Shown here: positions 1 to 12,579 of the stretch, in pieces
How the letters are laid out: every line of letters starts with the position of its first letter
Numbering within the stretch: the first letter of the stretch is position 1
DNA from: Capitulum mitella
Taxonomy: Eukaryota; Arthropoda; Thecostraca; Pollicipedomorpha; Pollicipedidae
DNA: 64,000 nt
NCBI GenBank assembly: GCA_030062745.1
Contig: CP099846.1
Span: 6,138,001 to 6,202,000, forward strand
Direction: 5' to 3'
Notes under the pieces: generated by a model
Told to the model about the DNA's origin: nothing
What the model saw: only the letters and a program-made list of their open reading frames with translations
Database searches by the model: none
Position numbers and translations under genes: made by a program

Positions 1-700
1 ACCACCAAGCCGCCAGGCGAGGTGGTTATGAAAATCACTGCAGCACGAGAACATAAATAAATTTATCGCATGACGCGCACGTGACCTAAATCGAAATTTT
101 CAGGTGAATTCTGTCATGCATATCAAGGCTGTATATATCCCTAGTATATATCATATATATTTTGAGACAAAAAATGAATGCTAAACCACATTCTGATCTA
201 CTATTGAAACGACTGGGAAAGTAGTTATTTAGAACCGGCACAGTTCCAACAACCACAAAAAAACTTGATCCCAGCTTCTAAAAGTCTGCGCCATTTTTGG
301 GGACGAAAGACGTTTGCACCACATCACTCGAATCAAGCAATACTGGCAATGCTACGCCAACTACTTGCTAGCGCCTCATTTCACGTCATTGTCCCTCGAA
401 TGGACGGGAACACATCAAAGACAGCCGATGCCATCTCTTCATACTGCTCAGATGTTGGTTCCATGCTGCGAAGAATATGCACATATTAGCCAGCCAACTT
501 GAGTATTCGTTAGTTGGGGGGTCGAATGGGGAAACAACAAGAAGTGCTCACTTTTGGTCAGGAATGAGTAACAACTATCATGTAGTCTTCATTTCTAAAA
601 CTCTGACAAGAAGTGATTAGGTTATTTTTATGCATTAAATAAATGAACGAGAAATGTGCACTGGTTTCGCCGCTACGAAGCAGCATTACAGAACTGGACA
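1..700. other. AT-rich intergenic DNA, nothing recognised
   Basis: Only short open frames occur here and none has a recognisable domain. A small AT-alternating patch lies at about 130-165. I see no promoter, RNA gene or repeat end. Confidence 0.5.
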
Positions 701-739
701 CAATCATATTGTGGTACCACTGAACCGAACGCTATTCCA

Positions 740-1165
740 GTGCCAGACAAAAGCGGGAGATGACAACAAAAGACAGTGACGGGAGACGACAGTAACGGAC
801 GATGCTGGGAGACGAGAGCGAAAGACTGCGACAGAAAACGACAGAAATTGACGATGGTGGCAGACTACAGAGGAGGAGGCAACTGGAGACAACAGTAAGA
901 AATAACAGCAAACACAGCGGGAGACTAGAGCAAAACGGCAACTGGAGATATCAACAGGAAACAACAGTAGGATGAAACAGCAGGAGATAGCGATCTCAGA
1001 CGATACAGGAAGACAGCAGCACGAACAAAAGAGGAATAAGGAAGCAGCAGAAAACAGCGGATGATGATCGCGGGAGGAAGTAACAGAAGACGCCAGCAGG
1101 ACGGCTGGTGACGGCAAGAGTGGCAGCAGAAGACAACAGCGGAGGCAGGCAAAAGAGGATGGCAA
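740..1165. repeat. Purine-rich degenerate short repeat tract
   Basis: About 425 bp in which the + strand is strongly enriched in A and G and poor in T. Degenerate variants of GGAGACAACAG and ACAGCGGGAGA recur with no fixed period. The reverse strand reads as Ser/Cys/Leu-rich low-complexity peptide in more than one frame, as expected of a repeat rather than a gene. It is probably an old, diverged minisatellite. Confidence 0.55.
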
Positions 1166-1169
1166 ACAC

Positions 1170-4100
1170 AGGACGTGGCAGCATTAGGGCCACTGTAATC
1201 CTTCCGAGAACTGTGGCCTCCGCGATGAATGCAGCCAGATGCGAAACATCTGCCCATGATACCAATAAAATTTGATATGATGTCTTCTCTACGAAAAGGC
1301 GCCAATAAACACCATAAGACGTAGCTTCACACATACACAAACATATCTGCCTCGTTTGTTCAACGACCAATGACAAAATACGCACCGATAACGACACAAA
1401 CGTGTCACGTCCAATTCGACTGGTGTCATGCCACGCGACAGGGAATGAGGAGCTCTCGCCGCACATCTCCCATTGATCCTGAGACACTGCACATGACTTC
1501 TGCCGTTTCAGAAAACAGGGCAGGGAAAAAGGAGCATCGTAAAGTTGAACACAGCCCACACGGAATGCCGCTTTCCCCACCCCCAAGCCGGTCGACTTTT
1601 CTATGATGTCGACTGTACCATTATGGCTAATTACGGTCCGCACAGCCATCTGAACCGACATGAATACACGAGCTCATACAAATGATAAAAAAGATGAATC
1701 GTTATTCCAAAAGTTGAAGTCAGCAAGGATTTGGTACAAGAAACAGCATATCCTAGCCTGATCTGATGCGTCCCCGATGCCTGATCTGATGCGTATATCA
1801 TTACAAAACGCAGCACACAGGGACAATTTATGTGATATATTTCATGACTGCCTGTACATGTGTTTGTACCTCACTAATACGTGATCAAATGAAATGGTAT
1901 CCGAACGATTTCTGGGTAACACCCATCTGAAAAATGAAAGTTTCACGTACAAGGAAAAATCGGGTACGAATGGTGAGGTAGGTAACCAAACGTCACACGA
2001 GGACACTGCTATTTGTCCCGGAACCCGATTGAAGTTAGCAGAAAAATATCGCGGGAAATGTACTCCTTTGCCCCGATGCGTTTTGTGAAAATAATCGGAG
2101 GTGCAGATGAGCGTTGATTCTCATGGCTGAACACATCAAGAACCAGTGCTCCCCAAACAGACGGCCACCGCAACTCAACGGATGTGTGCGCTCACACGAC
2201 TTGTCCTTACCACATCGTTTGAGTAGTGAATGATGCAAATATCACGTCCATGATCTGAGACCAATCTGACGTCTTCAGCTTAGAAGAGCCGTCTTCGAGC
2301 TGATTCCGTAGGTTCTTTGTGAGGTGATTCGGATCCAAGTACCTGCATGAAAAACACCTCGGATTTAGAAGTAGGCCATGTCAAGTGACAATCGTCTTCT
2401 TGAAACATGTCTTTTCAAAACATTTCCAATGATTCAAAACTTTGCTTTTTTGGAAAGCGACGAAAGCAGGAAAAATGCAGACACAAAACGCAATGTTTAT
2501 TTGGACTTATCACCTGGTACACCCAGATGTCTCCAATCGTTTACTTCCAGATGCTGCTAGATGAGCTGTCCGCTCAGGAGGTCTGTCTTCTCCACAAGAG
2601 AAAACGGAGCCAGAATGCCCGTCACCAACAATGCTGTACAGAATAGTTGGATAAACTTACCATCCGAATACTTAAAAGTGACCTGAACCGGTGAGCGACA
2701 AATGAAACTGCTAAACATAAATACATGAAAGGCAACAGGTTCCACTAGTCATTCATCTTAAACCAGTAGCATACGGAAGGATGCAACCTCTTAAAGTAAC
2801 GCATAATGAAGATTATTGTCGGAGTTAAAATTCCTTGCTAAGCCTTTTCGAAGGGATAGAGTCGTGCCGTATGTAGAGTCGCTACCTTCCCTCTAGTCAG
2901 ATTACTATCTCATTAGTCAGACCCCCAAGTGGTCATTGGCCCAAGGGTTGTAACGTCACCTTTGGTTTCAGTTGCACCCCGCACTGCAATGAATACAGTC
3001 TGTTGAGGAATCCCGTGGCCCGGGTCTCGCGTGCAACACTCCGACCGCGGATATGACGGACGCTACATATAGTTCCTGAAGTTTCTTTTAATGACCGATC
3101 AAAATCGGACCCTATGTTGCTGTTTCTATATTACAGCAGGACGCGGGACCAGGCCGCTTTGTTACGTGAAAAATCAAGTAACTATCAATCAGTTAGATAT
3201 GAGCGTATTTCTGCGGGCCGTTAGCACCAGCGCTATTATGGTTAAAATGCGTACAGAAAAGATGCAAAAGATGAAAGATGCAAAGACGCATTTGTGTAGA
3301 AAGTATGCGTAAGACGGTCGGACGAGAGTCGTAAGACGGGGTTTTGGAATGGGGTTTGTCTTAATGACGTCTTTTTTAATGACCTTATGACTTGGTAAAC
3401 TCAATAAGGCTTGTCGGTCGGGGAACAGTCAACGACGTTCAATCAGGGGCGAAGAGACAGTCAGACTGCGACTATTTGAAGCACAGACACACGGAAAATG
3501 GGATGACACACAGACCAAGGCATTTAATACATAATCTGTATGCTAACGAACGGCGGAAATAAGCAAAAATAACCAATAAAAATATAACAGTTTTACCAAT
3601 ACAACTGATACCTGGCATCCAGAGCTGCTTTCAGTCCTCCTCCTTTCTTAGAGAGCGTTGGCGAAGCGCTGTCACCAGCGTTGTCGAGTTGACACCATTC
3701 AAATCCAGTGCTGTGGATCAAAGGACAATGAGTAGCCACACCACACAAGATCATCGTACGTTGGCGTGGGACTTACGTAGTGCCTTTGGACCCTCGGACG
3801 AAAATAACTATTCATGGGCTGGAAATCTACCCATGACGATTTTTCGCTGCTGTAGTCTGCACGTGGCAAGTCGTACCACAATAAAACTTCTGGCATTCCC
3901 AGTGCTCTGTCCGATTTTGGTGGCTGCGTTTTGAACGCCACGAATACCCAAAAGGGAGATTTTCCCATTCTTTCAGTACCAAACGACGCAGACTTATGCA
4001 GAAACCAATGAAAGTCCAAAATAAACAATAACCCAACCCGGGGTATTGGAGGCCAAACCGGTAAGGCGTTCAAGTCATGATTTATAGGGCTCGGGAGAAA

Positions 4101-5960
4101 TTCCGAACTTGGCGGCAATTTTCTATGATCTGCCTGCCATAGCCACTGAGATTATAGCGATCATGACTTTAGCCGCCATAAAAAACTATAAATCACACGA
4201 ATCTATCTTCAACTCAGCTGGTATCGAGCGTCGGAATATTCATGCAGGGAGAACCAGCATGCGGTTCTATATACCACGGACCAATGCCAAATACTTGGCA
4301 CATTAGGGAGGGCTAATATCAGCTGGCTGATCGAGGGTCAGATTAAACGCAAGTCGGAATTTATCCACCGTCGAGGGTGTTATCGTTGGGCTAAGAGACC
4401 GAATTTCAATTTCGTAATTCAGTTTCGGTTGTCAGGCCGTCGGCTAAGCCTCTAATCATTTACATCAATCGACGCCCCTGGCTACCGGCCCCATACCGCA
4501 ACACTCCATAGACATGATGTATTGGCTTGGGGCCGGAAACGTTTGGATGGTACCGGCGCTGAAAGCGGCTTTCAGTCTACTTGTGAATGACGTTTGTCAT
4601 GATTTTTGAGGATCCGAAGTAACGCTAACCCCCGTATGTCACGTGTACATAAGTTATGAATTTTGATTAACGGGTGCTATGCGCTATAACGGGTCTTCAT
4701 ATTCGACATAAAATCGGTCCCTTATCCCTGATGCTACCAATCGAACTAACCAAAACGAAATAAATTCCACCCTGACGCAGGTTAAATAAAAGCAAAAGGT
4801 CAACAGATGCACGATCATCACATAACAAGTAAAACGCAAAGCCCATAAAACGCAAAGCCCTAGCTATTCTAAACAGACCGATGAGTCACAAATAAAAATG
4901 ACGATACTGAATCGGCATACGCTGAAAATATGACAACATATATCCGTGCAGCATAGTGCTGCCTTCAGAAGCATTCAGCGACAAGGTAGGTGGTGTGTTA
5001 CTGCTTGGCCCAACAGGCGTCTTTCCGGAGAGGCGTTTTACCCCGTTTTACCCTTCCTGTTGCCAAAAAATAGTTATCGTTTTGAGCCCGGAGGCCTGCA
5101 GGCTGCAGGGGTTGTGCTGAAAAGACCCGCAAACCAAAAATGTTTTTTGCTGTTTTTGTGTATCAACGTTCATGGTATACCGTGAAAAGTATACCTATGC
5201 GAAGCCCAGTACAGAGAAATATGTGTGAGATAAAAAGTTTATCGAATCCTGATCTACCTTTCTACCTCATCATATAGCATAAGGCATATCCTCCATCAGT
5301 ACCACAATTTGTTCCTATTTTAATCACGAGTATTGCATTTTTAGGCACACCTCCCTACCTGCCCAACAATCCACTCGTCTGCATTGGAAAAAAGAGATCA
5401 GGTACCTTGGGGTGCTACTCCAAAAGCAATCATTGCACGTGACTGCATCACAACAATCAAACCTTTGCAAAACAATTTTCTTAAGGCGTAGTTCGTGTTC
5501 ATACAAGCTGTCGTTAAATGAAACGGCCTTCACGTTTGGGGCTGGCCTGTGAGTGCTCCAGAATATCTACCCAGTTACGTTCTTGCCAACTTGCAGGCTA
5601 GGAAAATGTTAAGGCACATATACTATGTTTCTTATCTATCAGAATGCATAAGTTCATACATTATAAGACAATACTCACCAAACAGTTATAAACCTACAGC
5701 TGAATTACCTCACCTTCATCAGAAATCATCCTCAGGATGCGTCCTCAGTGTTCCAGACCACGCACTGCACGAAAATGGCGTCTTGTCCGCGTCTGCGCGC
5801 GCAGAAAACGTGCACTTCACACTGATAAGTACCCGATTGGGGTTTACGTTACCCTGCAGGGGTTAATTTAAACTTCATTTAGCAGTCAATCGTGGAGCAG
5901 TTTGAGCAACCTCCCTCCACCTCCCGCGCGCGCGCATTTCGAACGGCTGACGTGGGGTGC
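1170..5960. other. Intergenic DNA without a recognisable gene
   Basis: About 4.8 kb of mixed composition. The longest open frame is 139 codons on the minus strand (3699-4118). It has no signal peptide, no domain I recognise and ordinary intergenic composition, so I do not call it a gene. I see no intact transposon ends. Confidence 0.4.
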
Positions 5961-5966
5961 TTGCGG

Positions 5967-6012
5967 GGTGCTAACAGAATACTGGACTACTTGAGGAGTA
6001 ATTTTAGCACCC
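5967..6012. repeat. Short inverted repeat (hairpin)
   Basis: GGGTGCTAA near 5969 is matched by its reverse complement TTAGCACCC near 6004-6012, about 28 bases apart. A third, partial copy (ATTAGCACC) lies near 6127. It may be part of a small degraded inverted-repeat element ending near 6160. The surrounding DNA up to the promoter at 7111 shows nothing else I recognise. Confidence 0.35.
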
Positions 6013-7110
6013 GTATCATACTCAAGGGCGATTGAGTAGTATCACTGGCTCTAAATAGGTTGAAATTTTGCCACTTTTACGGCAAAGGTACTTCTAGCAG
6101 CGCCCTATTGGGACTAATTAGAAAGATTAGCACCAGGGGTACTGAATTTTTCTCTGTGTGCGATGGCTAGCGATGCTCGGAAATGCTAACGCACTGATGC
6201 TACCTGCTAGTGACTTTGATGTTCGACGAGCGAAGCTTCGCAAATTCGACCAACGTTGCCTTTATTCCGCGAAGCTCTTTGGCACTGACTCACTATGTTT
6301 GGTGAATCAGTTGTCATTTGATTAGCGTTGTCTTGAAAGGCCACATTACCGACACGTCTTTTTACATACTCGAACGACTTCACAGATAAAACTAGAATAC
6401 TAAACATTGCTGTTGTAGTATTGACAAAGTCTATGTCCAGTTAAACGTCATAACGATATGCCTCACTGATGAGCAAAACGTGGCCCAGAATGAACCTCAG
6501 CTGTGATCTCCCCTGACCTGTCACATGACACTCTGACATAATCTTACATGATAATTTCACTCACTTCTTCACTGTTAAAATTTTGTGTAGGCCGTACATG
6601 GAACCAAACTGCAATGTCATGGTCCTGCATTTAAGCTTAATGTCGCTCCTCTCAAGGTTCCAAAGGCTGATGAATTACTTTCGATAAGGCGCATAAGCAA
6701 TATTGCAGTCAAAAATGCCAGTTGGCATGCAGAAGGAAAAGAAATATATGAGACTGTAAAGAAAACGTCTCAAAACCGACGCTTGGGTTGTTGGACATGT
6801 AAACTTTCTCACATCAGAATGCAGATATTTGCCTTGCGAACCAATGCGCTTGAATTTCTTTGACATCGCAGATCATTTGTGACGTCAGCACATGATTACG
6901 CCTCCAGCGCGGTATACTCGCGGAAACCCGACAAGAACGTGCCGGGGAGAGCTATCATTCACGGGACCGGATTCATGTTGTAGACCGTCAGATTATGGCT
7001 TCCGCTCACCTCGGCAATCATCGTCCGAAACGCATCGCGCACGGGGAGCACGGTTCACTGTGGCGCGACTGCGATAACGCTCATTGCCTGTTTGCCTCAG
7101 CGGAGCGTCA

Positions 7111-7146
7111 TATAAAGAGCACGCTCCCGGCAGAGGCGCACCAGTC
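7111..7146 (+). promoter_or_regulatory. TATA box and initiator of the first cuticle gene
   Basis: TATAAAG occupies 7111-7117. An initiator-like CCAGTC lies at 7141-7146, about 30 bases further on, the usual TATA-to-start spacing. The start codon follows at 7179, giving a 5' leader of about 36-38 bases. This is a canonical arthropod core promoter and it supports transcription of this locus. Confidence 0.65.
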
Positions 7147-7178
7147 CAGCTTTTCACCGCTTCGGCAGAGCCTCGACA

Positions 7179-9289
7179 ATGCAGGTACGTGCAAAGCAAG
7201 CTCTGAATGGCGTAAACGGCTCAAACTCCCCACATTTATGTTTGGTCACTGCCGGAGGTAGCCGAAAACGGAAAGTTTGTAGCAAGCAATGTCTCCAAAA
7301 AGTGTTATCGATGAGCAGTGTCTTAATTCGATAATATAAGTTCTCGATGATTCGTCAGGAAGGATTAACCATTCATGAACAGTCGTGGTTTCGTACTTTG
7401 GTATCTGGAGATGTTACCCCTGGTGATTTCTCCAGCATGGCTTCCTCGAAGCAGTTAAGCCGCGTAAGATCTGACATAATCTTTGACCGAAATCTTTTAT
7501 AGCTCGAACCTCAGTGATGGCATTAACAAACCTATCGCAAAGTTCTCAATGAGTGTTTTCGTTCTCATGCCCTATCGATTTCCCTGCCCAGAGCTTTTCT
7601 TCGTTGCTCGTGAGGTGTGACACAGGTCATGAAAGATTTACAAGTGGCATGTGCAGTCATCCGCTTCACATTATGTGCTTCCTCGTTTCGCGCCGTAATC
7701 GTATATTTAATGTGCAGTGCTCTGGTGCGGCGCTATTTTACCCTCCTCTGAAGACAGTCGCGGAAGCTTTTTATAAACCGTACATGGTATCGCACGCGAT
7801 GGTAATGATTTCCAACGTAGCGATCCTGATTTATAGGTTATCGCACGACTGGTAGCATTGGTGTTGTTACGCTCGTGTATATATACTGCCAAATAGTTCA
7901 TCAAGGATAGCCTCATCAAGAGGTTCACTTGTAGCGTCATCAAGGAAAGATGGGAAACCGAGTCTGTGTTACTGCAGTGCAAGTTAACTGAACGCATAAT
8001 TTAAGAGAATGGCGTCTTCATATGGTCATAAAGAGCTGAAGCCTGGACTTAAATTATGGTGTCAAGAATCGATGCACATTGCTGCAGATATACACCATTT
8101 TCAGCCGGCACCCTGCTTGGACCAACATGGTCCATGGCTTGTGCCATGCCGGAACATGAAACACAGACATTCACGACGGTGCTGTTTCCGCAGTTTATCG
8201 CTGGCCTCGCGCTGGCCGGGGCCGCCCTCGTCATATCGGACGTCACGGCCCACGAAACAGGCTACTATCACTCCGGGCCCGTGTACGTGCCGGCCTCGTA
8301 CCGGCCGGCCGGCGCCTTCAGCTCCGACGCGCGGCGCTCACTGCTCGGCAGCGAGATCACCGCATACCGGCCGGCGTCGGTGACCGACCACGCTCGGCAC
8401 CGCTCGGCTGCAGCCAGCAAGCTCAGCCTGCCGGTCTCGGTCGCGGCGAACGAGCTCGCCTCACACCGCTCGACTCCGCCGAGCAGGGCCGCCTCGAGCC
8501 CGGCGGTGGCGGCGCACGAGCTGACCCTGCGTCGGCCGGACAGGGCGCAGGAGCGAGAGCGGTACGACCAGCGGCCGATCGCCGGCCGTGGCGAGCCCCA
8601 GCCGTACGTCTACGACTACGCCGTCAGCGACCAGTACACGGGCACGAACTTCGCCAAAGGTGGAGCAGAGCGACGGCCACAGCACGCACGGCGCCTACTC
8701 GGTGGCCCTGCCCGACGGACGCGTGCAGCACGTCAGCTACGTCGCCGACGACAGCGGCGGCTACAACGCCGAGGTCAGCTACGAGGACGGCGGTCCGTTT
8801 CTCAGGGAGGAGCCGCTTCCGGCGTACGGTGCCGTGCCCGCGCAGAACCGGCCGGCTGCATACGACCCGACGTATCCATACCGGGGAGCCCTGGCTAGCC
8901 GGGCCGACGCCTCGGGTGAGCCCGCGACGACTCTCGGCACCGAGCAGCGCCACGAATCCGGCACCGGCAACAAGGGCGGTTTAACGTTCGGAAGTGATGT
9001 CATCGACCAAGCCAAGCCTGCTTTGAAGACCGCCACCTCGAGTAAACTGCGGCCGGCTTACAAGACCAACACGAGCTACAAAACACTGTCCGGTCATAAG
9101 CTGCCTCCCACCTACAAACCGATATTCGCCAAACAGTTCTACCCGTCATATCAGCCCATTTTCAAACACGAGCCGACATCGACCGCCCGCCCCGTCCGGT
9201 ACTCGGCTGCCTACCCAGTCTACTCCGCCTACCGCATATCCTCCTCGGACAGCGCTGGCCGTGCCTACAGCCCAGCGCTCTCCCTCTGA
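7179..9289 (+). CDS. Rebers-Riddiford cuticle protein (pro-resilin-like), two exons, one frameshift
   Basis: This gene encodes a secreted structural protein of the exoskeleton that binds chitin through a Rebers-Riddiford domain. Exon 1 is only ATG CAG (7179-7184), followed by a GTACGT donor. The intron ends in CCGCAG at 8193 and exon 2 starts at 8194 in phase 0. The joined start MQFIAGLALAGAALVISDVTA is a clear signal peptide, cut before HETGYY. The chitin-binding domain runs over about 8608-8790, from YVYDYAVSDQYTG through ALPDGRVQHVSYVADD to GGYNAEVSYEDGG. Within it the frame changes: the first part is read up to AAA/GGT near 8656-8660, and the rest one base out of register from about 8657. 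Open frames on both sides are long and clean, so this is either an assembly indel or a very young lesion. With the shift ignored the product would be about 366 residues, with a Tyr/Lys/Pro-rich tail (TYKPIF, SYQPIF). The stop codon is TGA at 9287-9289. A second cuticle gene of the same type lies 5 kb downstream. Confidence 0.8.
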
Positions 9290-9452
9290 CGCGAACCGTG
9301 AACTGAGCGATTTTCAACACGACCTCTTGGAGCAAGCGCGATTCTAGTGGCCGTTGCCATGTATCAATGCTCGGTGTTTAAGAGCATTCTGGGTTATTGC
9401 TTGGTTACTGTTGGATTTGTTAAGCGTGAATTATATGTAGGATGTCGTTTTC

Positions 9453-9458
9453 AATAAA
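9453..9458 (+). terminator. Polyadenylation signal of the first cuticle gene
   Basis: AATAAA lies about 165 bases after the stop codon. No gene follows closely, so it most likely ends this transcript. Confidence 0.6.
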
Positions 9459-9764
9459 AATACGTTTTTATGCTTTGGTGTTCAGCAGGGCTTTGCCATT
9501 TTTCCACCAGCTTGGCAGCGCATATGGTACCCGGAAAGCATGATATACAAATCTCCAAAGGACGGTTACGATTGATTGGATTGCCTTAAATGCAAAGCCG
9601 ATAAAGTTTGCAATTTTCATAGAGTTTGTCTGGCCTAGTCTACTTGAAACATGTACCTTCAGAAACCTGGTGATTACGTTGAATCAAAATGAAGGCTATT
9701 TCGACCAAAACGGCAGAGCTATGCTTATAAAGCATGTTCTGCACAAACATAGATGGAACTTTAG

Positions 9765-9860
9765 GGTTTGGGGGGCTCGGCCCCCCATAATTCGGGATTT
9801 TCAGCATTGGGCCTATGGTATTGTATGGAAAGAATGGTCTCAAAAACATCGGAATTAATC
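9765..9860. repeat. Fragment of a short G-tract repeat family
   Basis: The sequence around a GGGGGG...CCCCCC core, followed by ATTCGGGATTTTCAGCAT and GGCCTATGG, resembles 52258-52411 and 57696-57848. Those two look like complete 150-bp inverted-repeat elements. This copy has no clear ends. The rest of 9480-10100 holds nothing I recognise. Confidence 0.35.
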
Positions 9861-10104
9861 GGAATTAACAATGGGTCTCTTCATTTTCACAAAGTTACGC
9901 CCCTGTGCACAGGCATAAGTATTGCTGCAGAAAAAAAAAAAACTAGCTCCGACATTCTGAGACGTTTTTGTGCTGGTTTCTTACTGATTTATCTAAAGAG
10001 CTCTATCTCAAGGCCTACGCGACCAATTTGGCGATTTCTTCGGCATTCGATGCTCCTTTCTGTGGCAGTCCTGAAACTGACCCAATGGTTGGCTGGAGTA
10101 TTAA

Positions 10105-11332
10105 CCCGGCTTCGACTCGGGAGGGGCCGATTGACCTCTCCCGTGAAGATTGCATGTTACAAGATTGCGAGAGAACGAACGAACGCAGCCCACGAAATTT
10201 TGAGCATCTTTGCTTGGTCATTTTGGTCATTTTTACAGTTTGTGTCACAGTTTTGATCTCAGGTTGAATCAGGTGTCTAACCTAGGTCAGGTCAAGTGGA
10301 CCTATGTCCAAAAACGTTTAGCGCTCTGTGACTTTTTTGGAAAACATGACATCGTAGCAAAGCTTTCACGGATTAAGGACCTTGATAGATGCAAGAAAAC
10401 TGCCATCTCAGATTTTTTGAATTCTTGCTAGCCATTGACCTTACGTCAAATCTATTTTCAATGTATGCCATCTTTTCTCGGGAATCGACGAATTCTAACA
10501 TTTTGAGTGTAACATGATGCAGACGCATCCAATAACCTTCTTTGGCAAAGTATTAATGACCTCCAACTATTGGCCCGAAGTCAGACCACCAATAACTGTC
10601 ATGAGCAACATGCACCATCTTTAGAATCGGCAATGAATGACTTGAAACGAGTTAAATATGGAGCCTTGGAAACGAATAGACACTGGCAGAATTGCCTCCC
10701 AAAACTGAAGATGGCACCAAGTAGTTCAAAAAGTAAAAAATGCATGTTTTGGAAATAAACGAGCCATCGTGAATAAAGCTCCAGGAGTTGCGTAGATTGA
10801 TAGCTAAAGATGCGCTTTCCAGGCTGTTAGCGCCGTTTAGGCTCGACGCACGTTATTTTCATAAGTTTCCAACACGCACAAGGACAGGGAAAAATTCGCT
10901 TTGAGGTCAATAGCTCAAGGAATGTAAGGGGTTTTGGAAGAGAAAAAGAGGTGACTCGGGAAAAGCAAAACGCTTTTGAGGGCTTAAGTGGGTGTTTAAG
11001 TGGGAAATGAGCATTGGACTGTTTATGTATGCATGTAAATACAGATTTACATGCATACATACACAGATACACTTACACAAATACACTTAAGGAGCTTAGC
11101 AGTACATTTGTTTATGCAAAAGGCTAAAGCTAAAGCTCGAACATTGATTATTTAAATTAAGACACCATATTTAGATCGTAAAGCAAGCCCTGAAACCTAC
11201 TTCTGCAATAACTAGTGAACTGTTTCAAAATTGAATGGTCAGAAAACCATCATAAGAACCACTAGCACCAAGACACACCATTTCACAACACTTGCACCGC
11301 CAAAACATAGGAACGTTAAAACTGGTTCCCGC
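10105..11332 (+). mobile_element. TTAA-2 non-autonomous element, interrupted by an insertion
   Basis: The left end follows TTAA (10101-10104) and starts CCCGGCTTCGACTCGGG. The right end reads GGTTCCCG before CTAA (11333-11336). The outer parts match the reverse complement of 40626-41412 over most of their length: a segment with AAGATTGCGAGAGAACGAAC, another with TCAAGTGGACCTATGT, and the end around GAACCACTAGCACCAAGACAC. About 400 bp between roughly 10809 and 11205 is absent from the other copy, so it is a later insertion. No open frame of note is present. TTAA flanks point to a piggyBac-type transposase acting in trans, which is an inference. Confidence 0.55.
11024..11061. repeat. Perfect 17-bp hairpin with 4-base loop
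   Basis: Positions 11024-11040 and 11045-11061 are exact reverse complements around the loop ACAG. The stem contains ATGCATGTAAAT. It lies inside the segment inserted into the TTAA-2 copy. Confidence 0.75.
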
Positions 11333-11429
11333 TAATTCCGTCCTGCGTTTGGCATCGGTCCCTGCTGTGCGGTAGTGCGAATACCGCCGTGTCTTTAATT
11401 CAACGTTTCCGCGCATATATGAAACAAAT

Positions 11430-12103
11430 GAAAAATGTCCGGGCACACCCAAAACCACGACGGTCATAAAGAAGGACTTTTAAAAATTGAGTCAATTCAA
11501 ATGGCAGGAGCAGTTTTGAAACAATATGAAATGAGGTTTGAGGTCATGTGATACCATTTGATGTCAAAGGTCGTAAATCGATCGGATGAAAATGCGACTA
11601 AGACATTTTCCCTTTTCATGCCCCTAGAGGCCGCGTATGTCAACACTTTACAAGCAAAGTAATACTATTTGTACTTCTTAAGTAAGAACTAACTGGCAAA
11701 AAGTTATACAGTGCTTTAAGCTTTTGGGTTAGTTAAGGTAAAATCAAAAATATGTCTGCTTTTCCAAGCCCTATGAACGGCTTTAAGTTGTCCAAAATTC
11801 TTGGGTGCATAAGGTAAAGGAACGTTATTGACCTCTTTTATTGACCCTTCATTCATGCTAATTTTATCAAGATTAGCCCATAAACATCGACATTATAGCA
11901 ATTTAAGAAATACCTCCTTTCTGACATTCACCACGCCTGGATCCAACCATCATAACATTTTCAAGCCATCATTTCAAAGAAACGAAGCTGACGTCATTGC
12001 TATTTGTTGCGATGAAATCGGAGGGATAATTCTAGAGATCTTGGGGGGGGAACAACCCTTCACACGTAAATGCGTCTTAGTGATGTGGGTTTCGGGAATA
12101 GGG
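11430..12103 (+). mobile_element. TTAA-1 element, right-hand half
   Basis: The sequence follows the second half of the TTAA-1 copy at 44531-45739. Shared landmarks are the segment with TCAAAGGTCGTAA, the segment with TAATACTATTTGTACTTCTT, and TTTGTTGCGATGAAATCGG near the end. It ends in GGGAATAGGG (12103) followed by TTAA (12104-12107). The left half of the element is missing. Confidence 0.55.
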
Positions 12104-12164
12104 TTAACTGTAAAATGATTGGTCCAACTCCCCCCCCCCATTCAGAAATAATGCCCAACTTTTA

Positions 12165-12570
12165 TGTTAATTTAGTTTTGAACAAAAATATACCTTATTT
12201 TTCAAACTTCGGTGAACGCCTATGAATTCTGCCAAATTTCTACATATGTGGACCAGAAGGAAAGTATCATCTATAAGCTTTCGATCCATGCGAGTGGCAT
12301 GAAAATCGGTCCATATTCGTTGGCGTTAATGAGAAACCTGAAAATTACCCCGACTTCTGATTTTTGCTGTTTCCGTTTGCGTCTATCCCCTACAAAATTT
12401 TTTAAGTACGAGTATGCCTTTTACCAACATGTGGTTTTGTGTCATGACGAATCGATTGCAGTTTGTTGCGATCAAATCGGACGGGACCTCTCGAGATTTC
12501 AGGAGAAAGGCTCTCTCCCTATATCAGGGATGCGTCCTAGCATTATGGATACGGGAAATGGGCAAGACAC
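12165..12570 (+). mobile_element. TTAA-1 element, 3' fragment
   Basis: A second diverged right-end piece abuts the previous one. It carries GTGAACGCCTATGAATT, the segment with TCGATCCATGCGAGTGGCAT, and GTTTGTTGCGATCAAATCGG, in the same order as the full copies. Its terminal TTAA is not clear. Confidence 0.45.
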
Positions 12571-12579
12571 ATTTTGATT

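Noticed and set aside
704-1661. Minus-strand frames rich in Ser/Cys/Leu that look like membrane proteins
   Set aside because: They read the complement of a purine-rich repeat. Hydrophobicity follows from base composition and several frames look alike.
3699-4118. 139-codon minus-strand frame
   Set aside because: No signal peptide, no recognisable domain, and composition like surrounding non-coding DNA. It could only be revived by transcript evidence.
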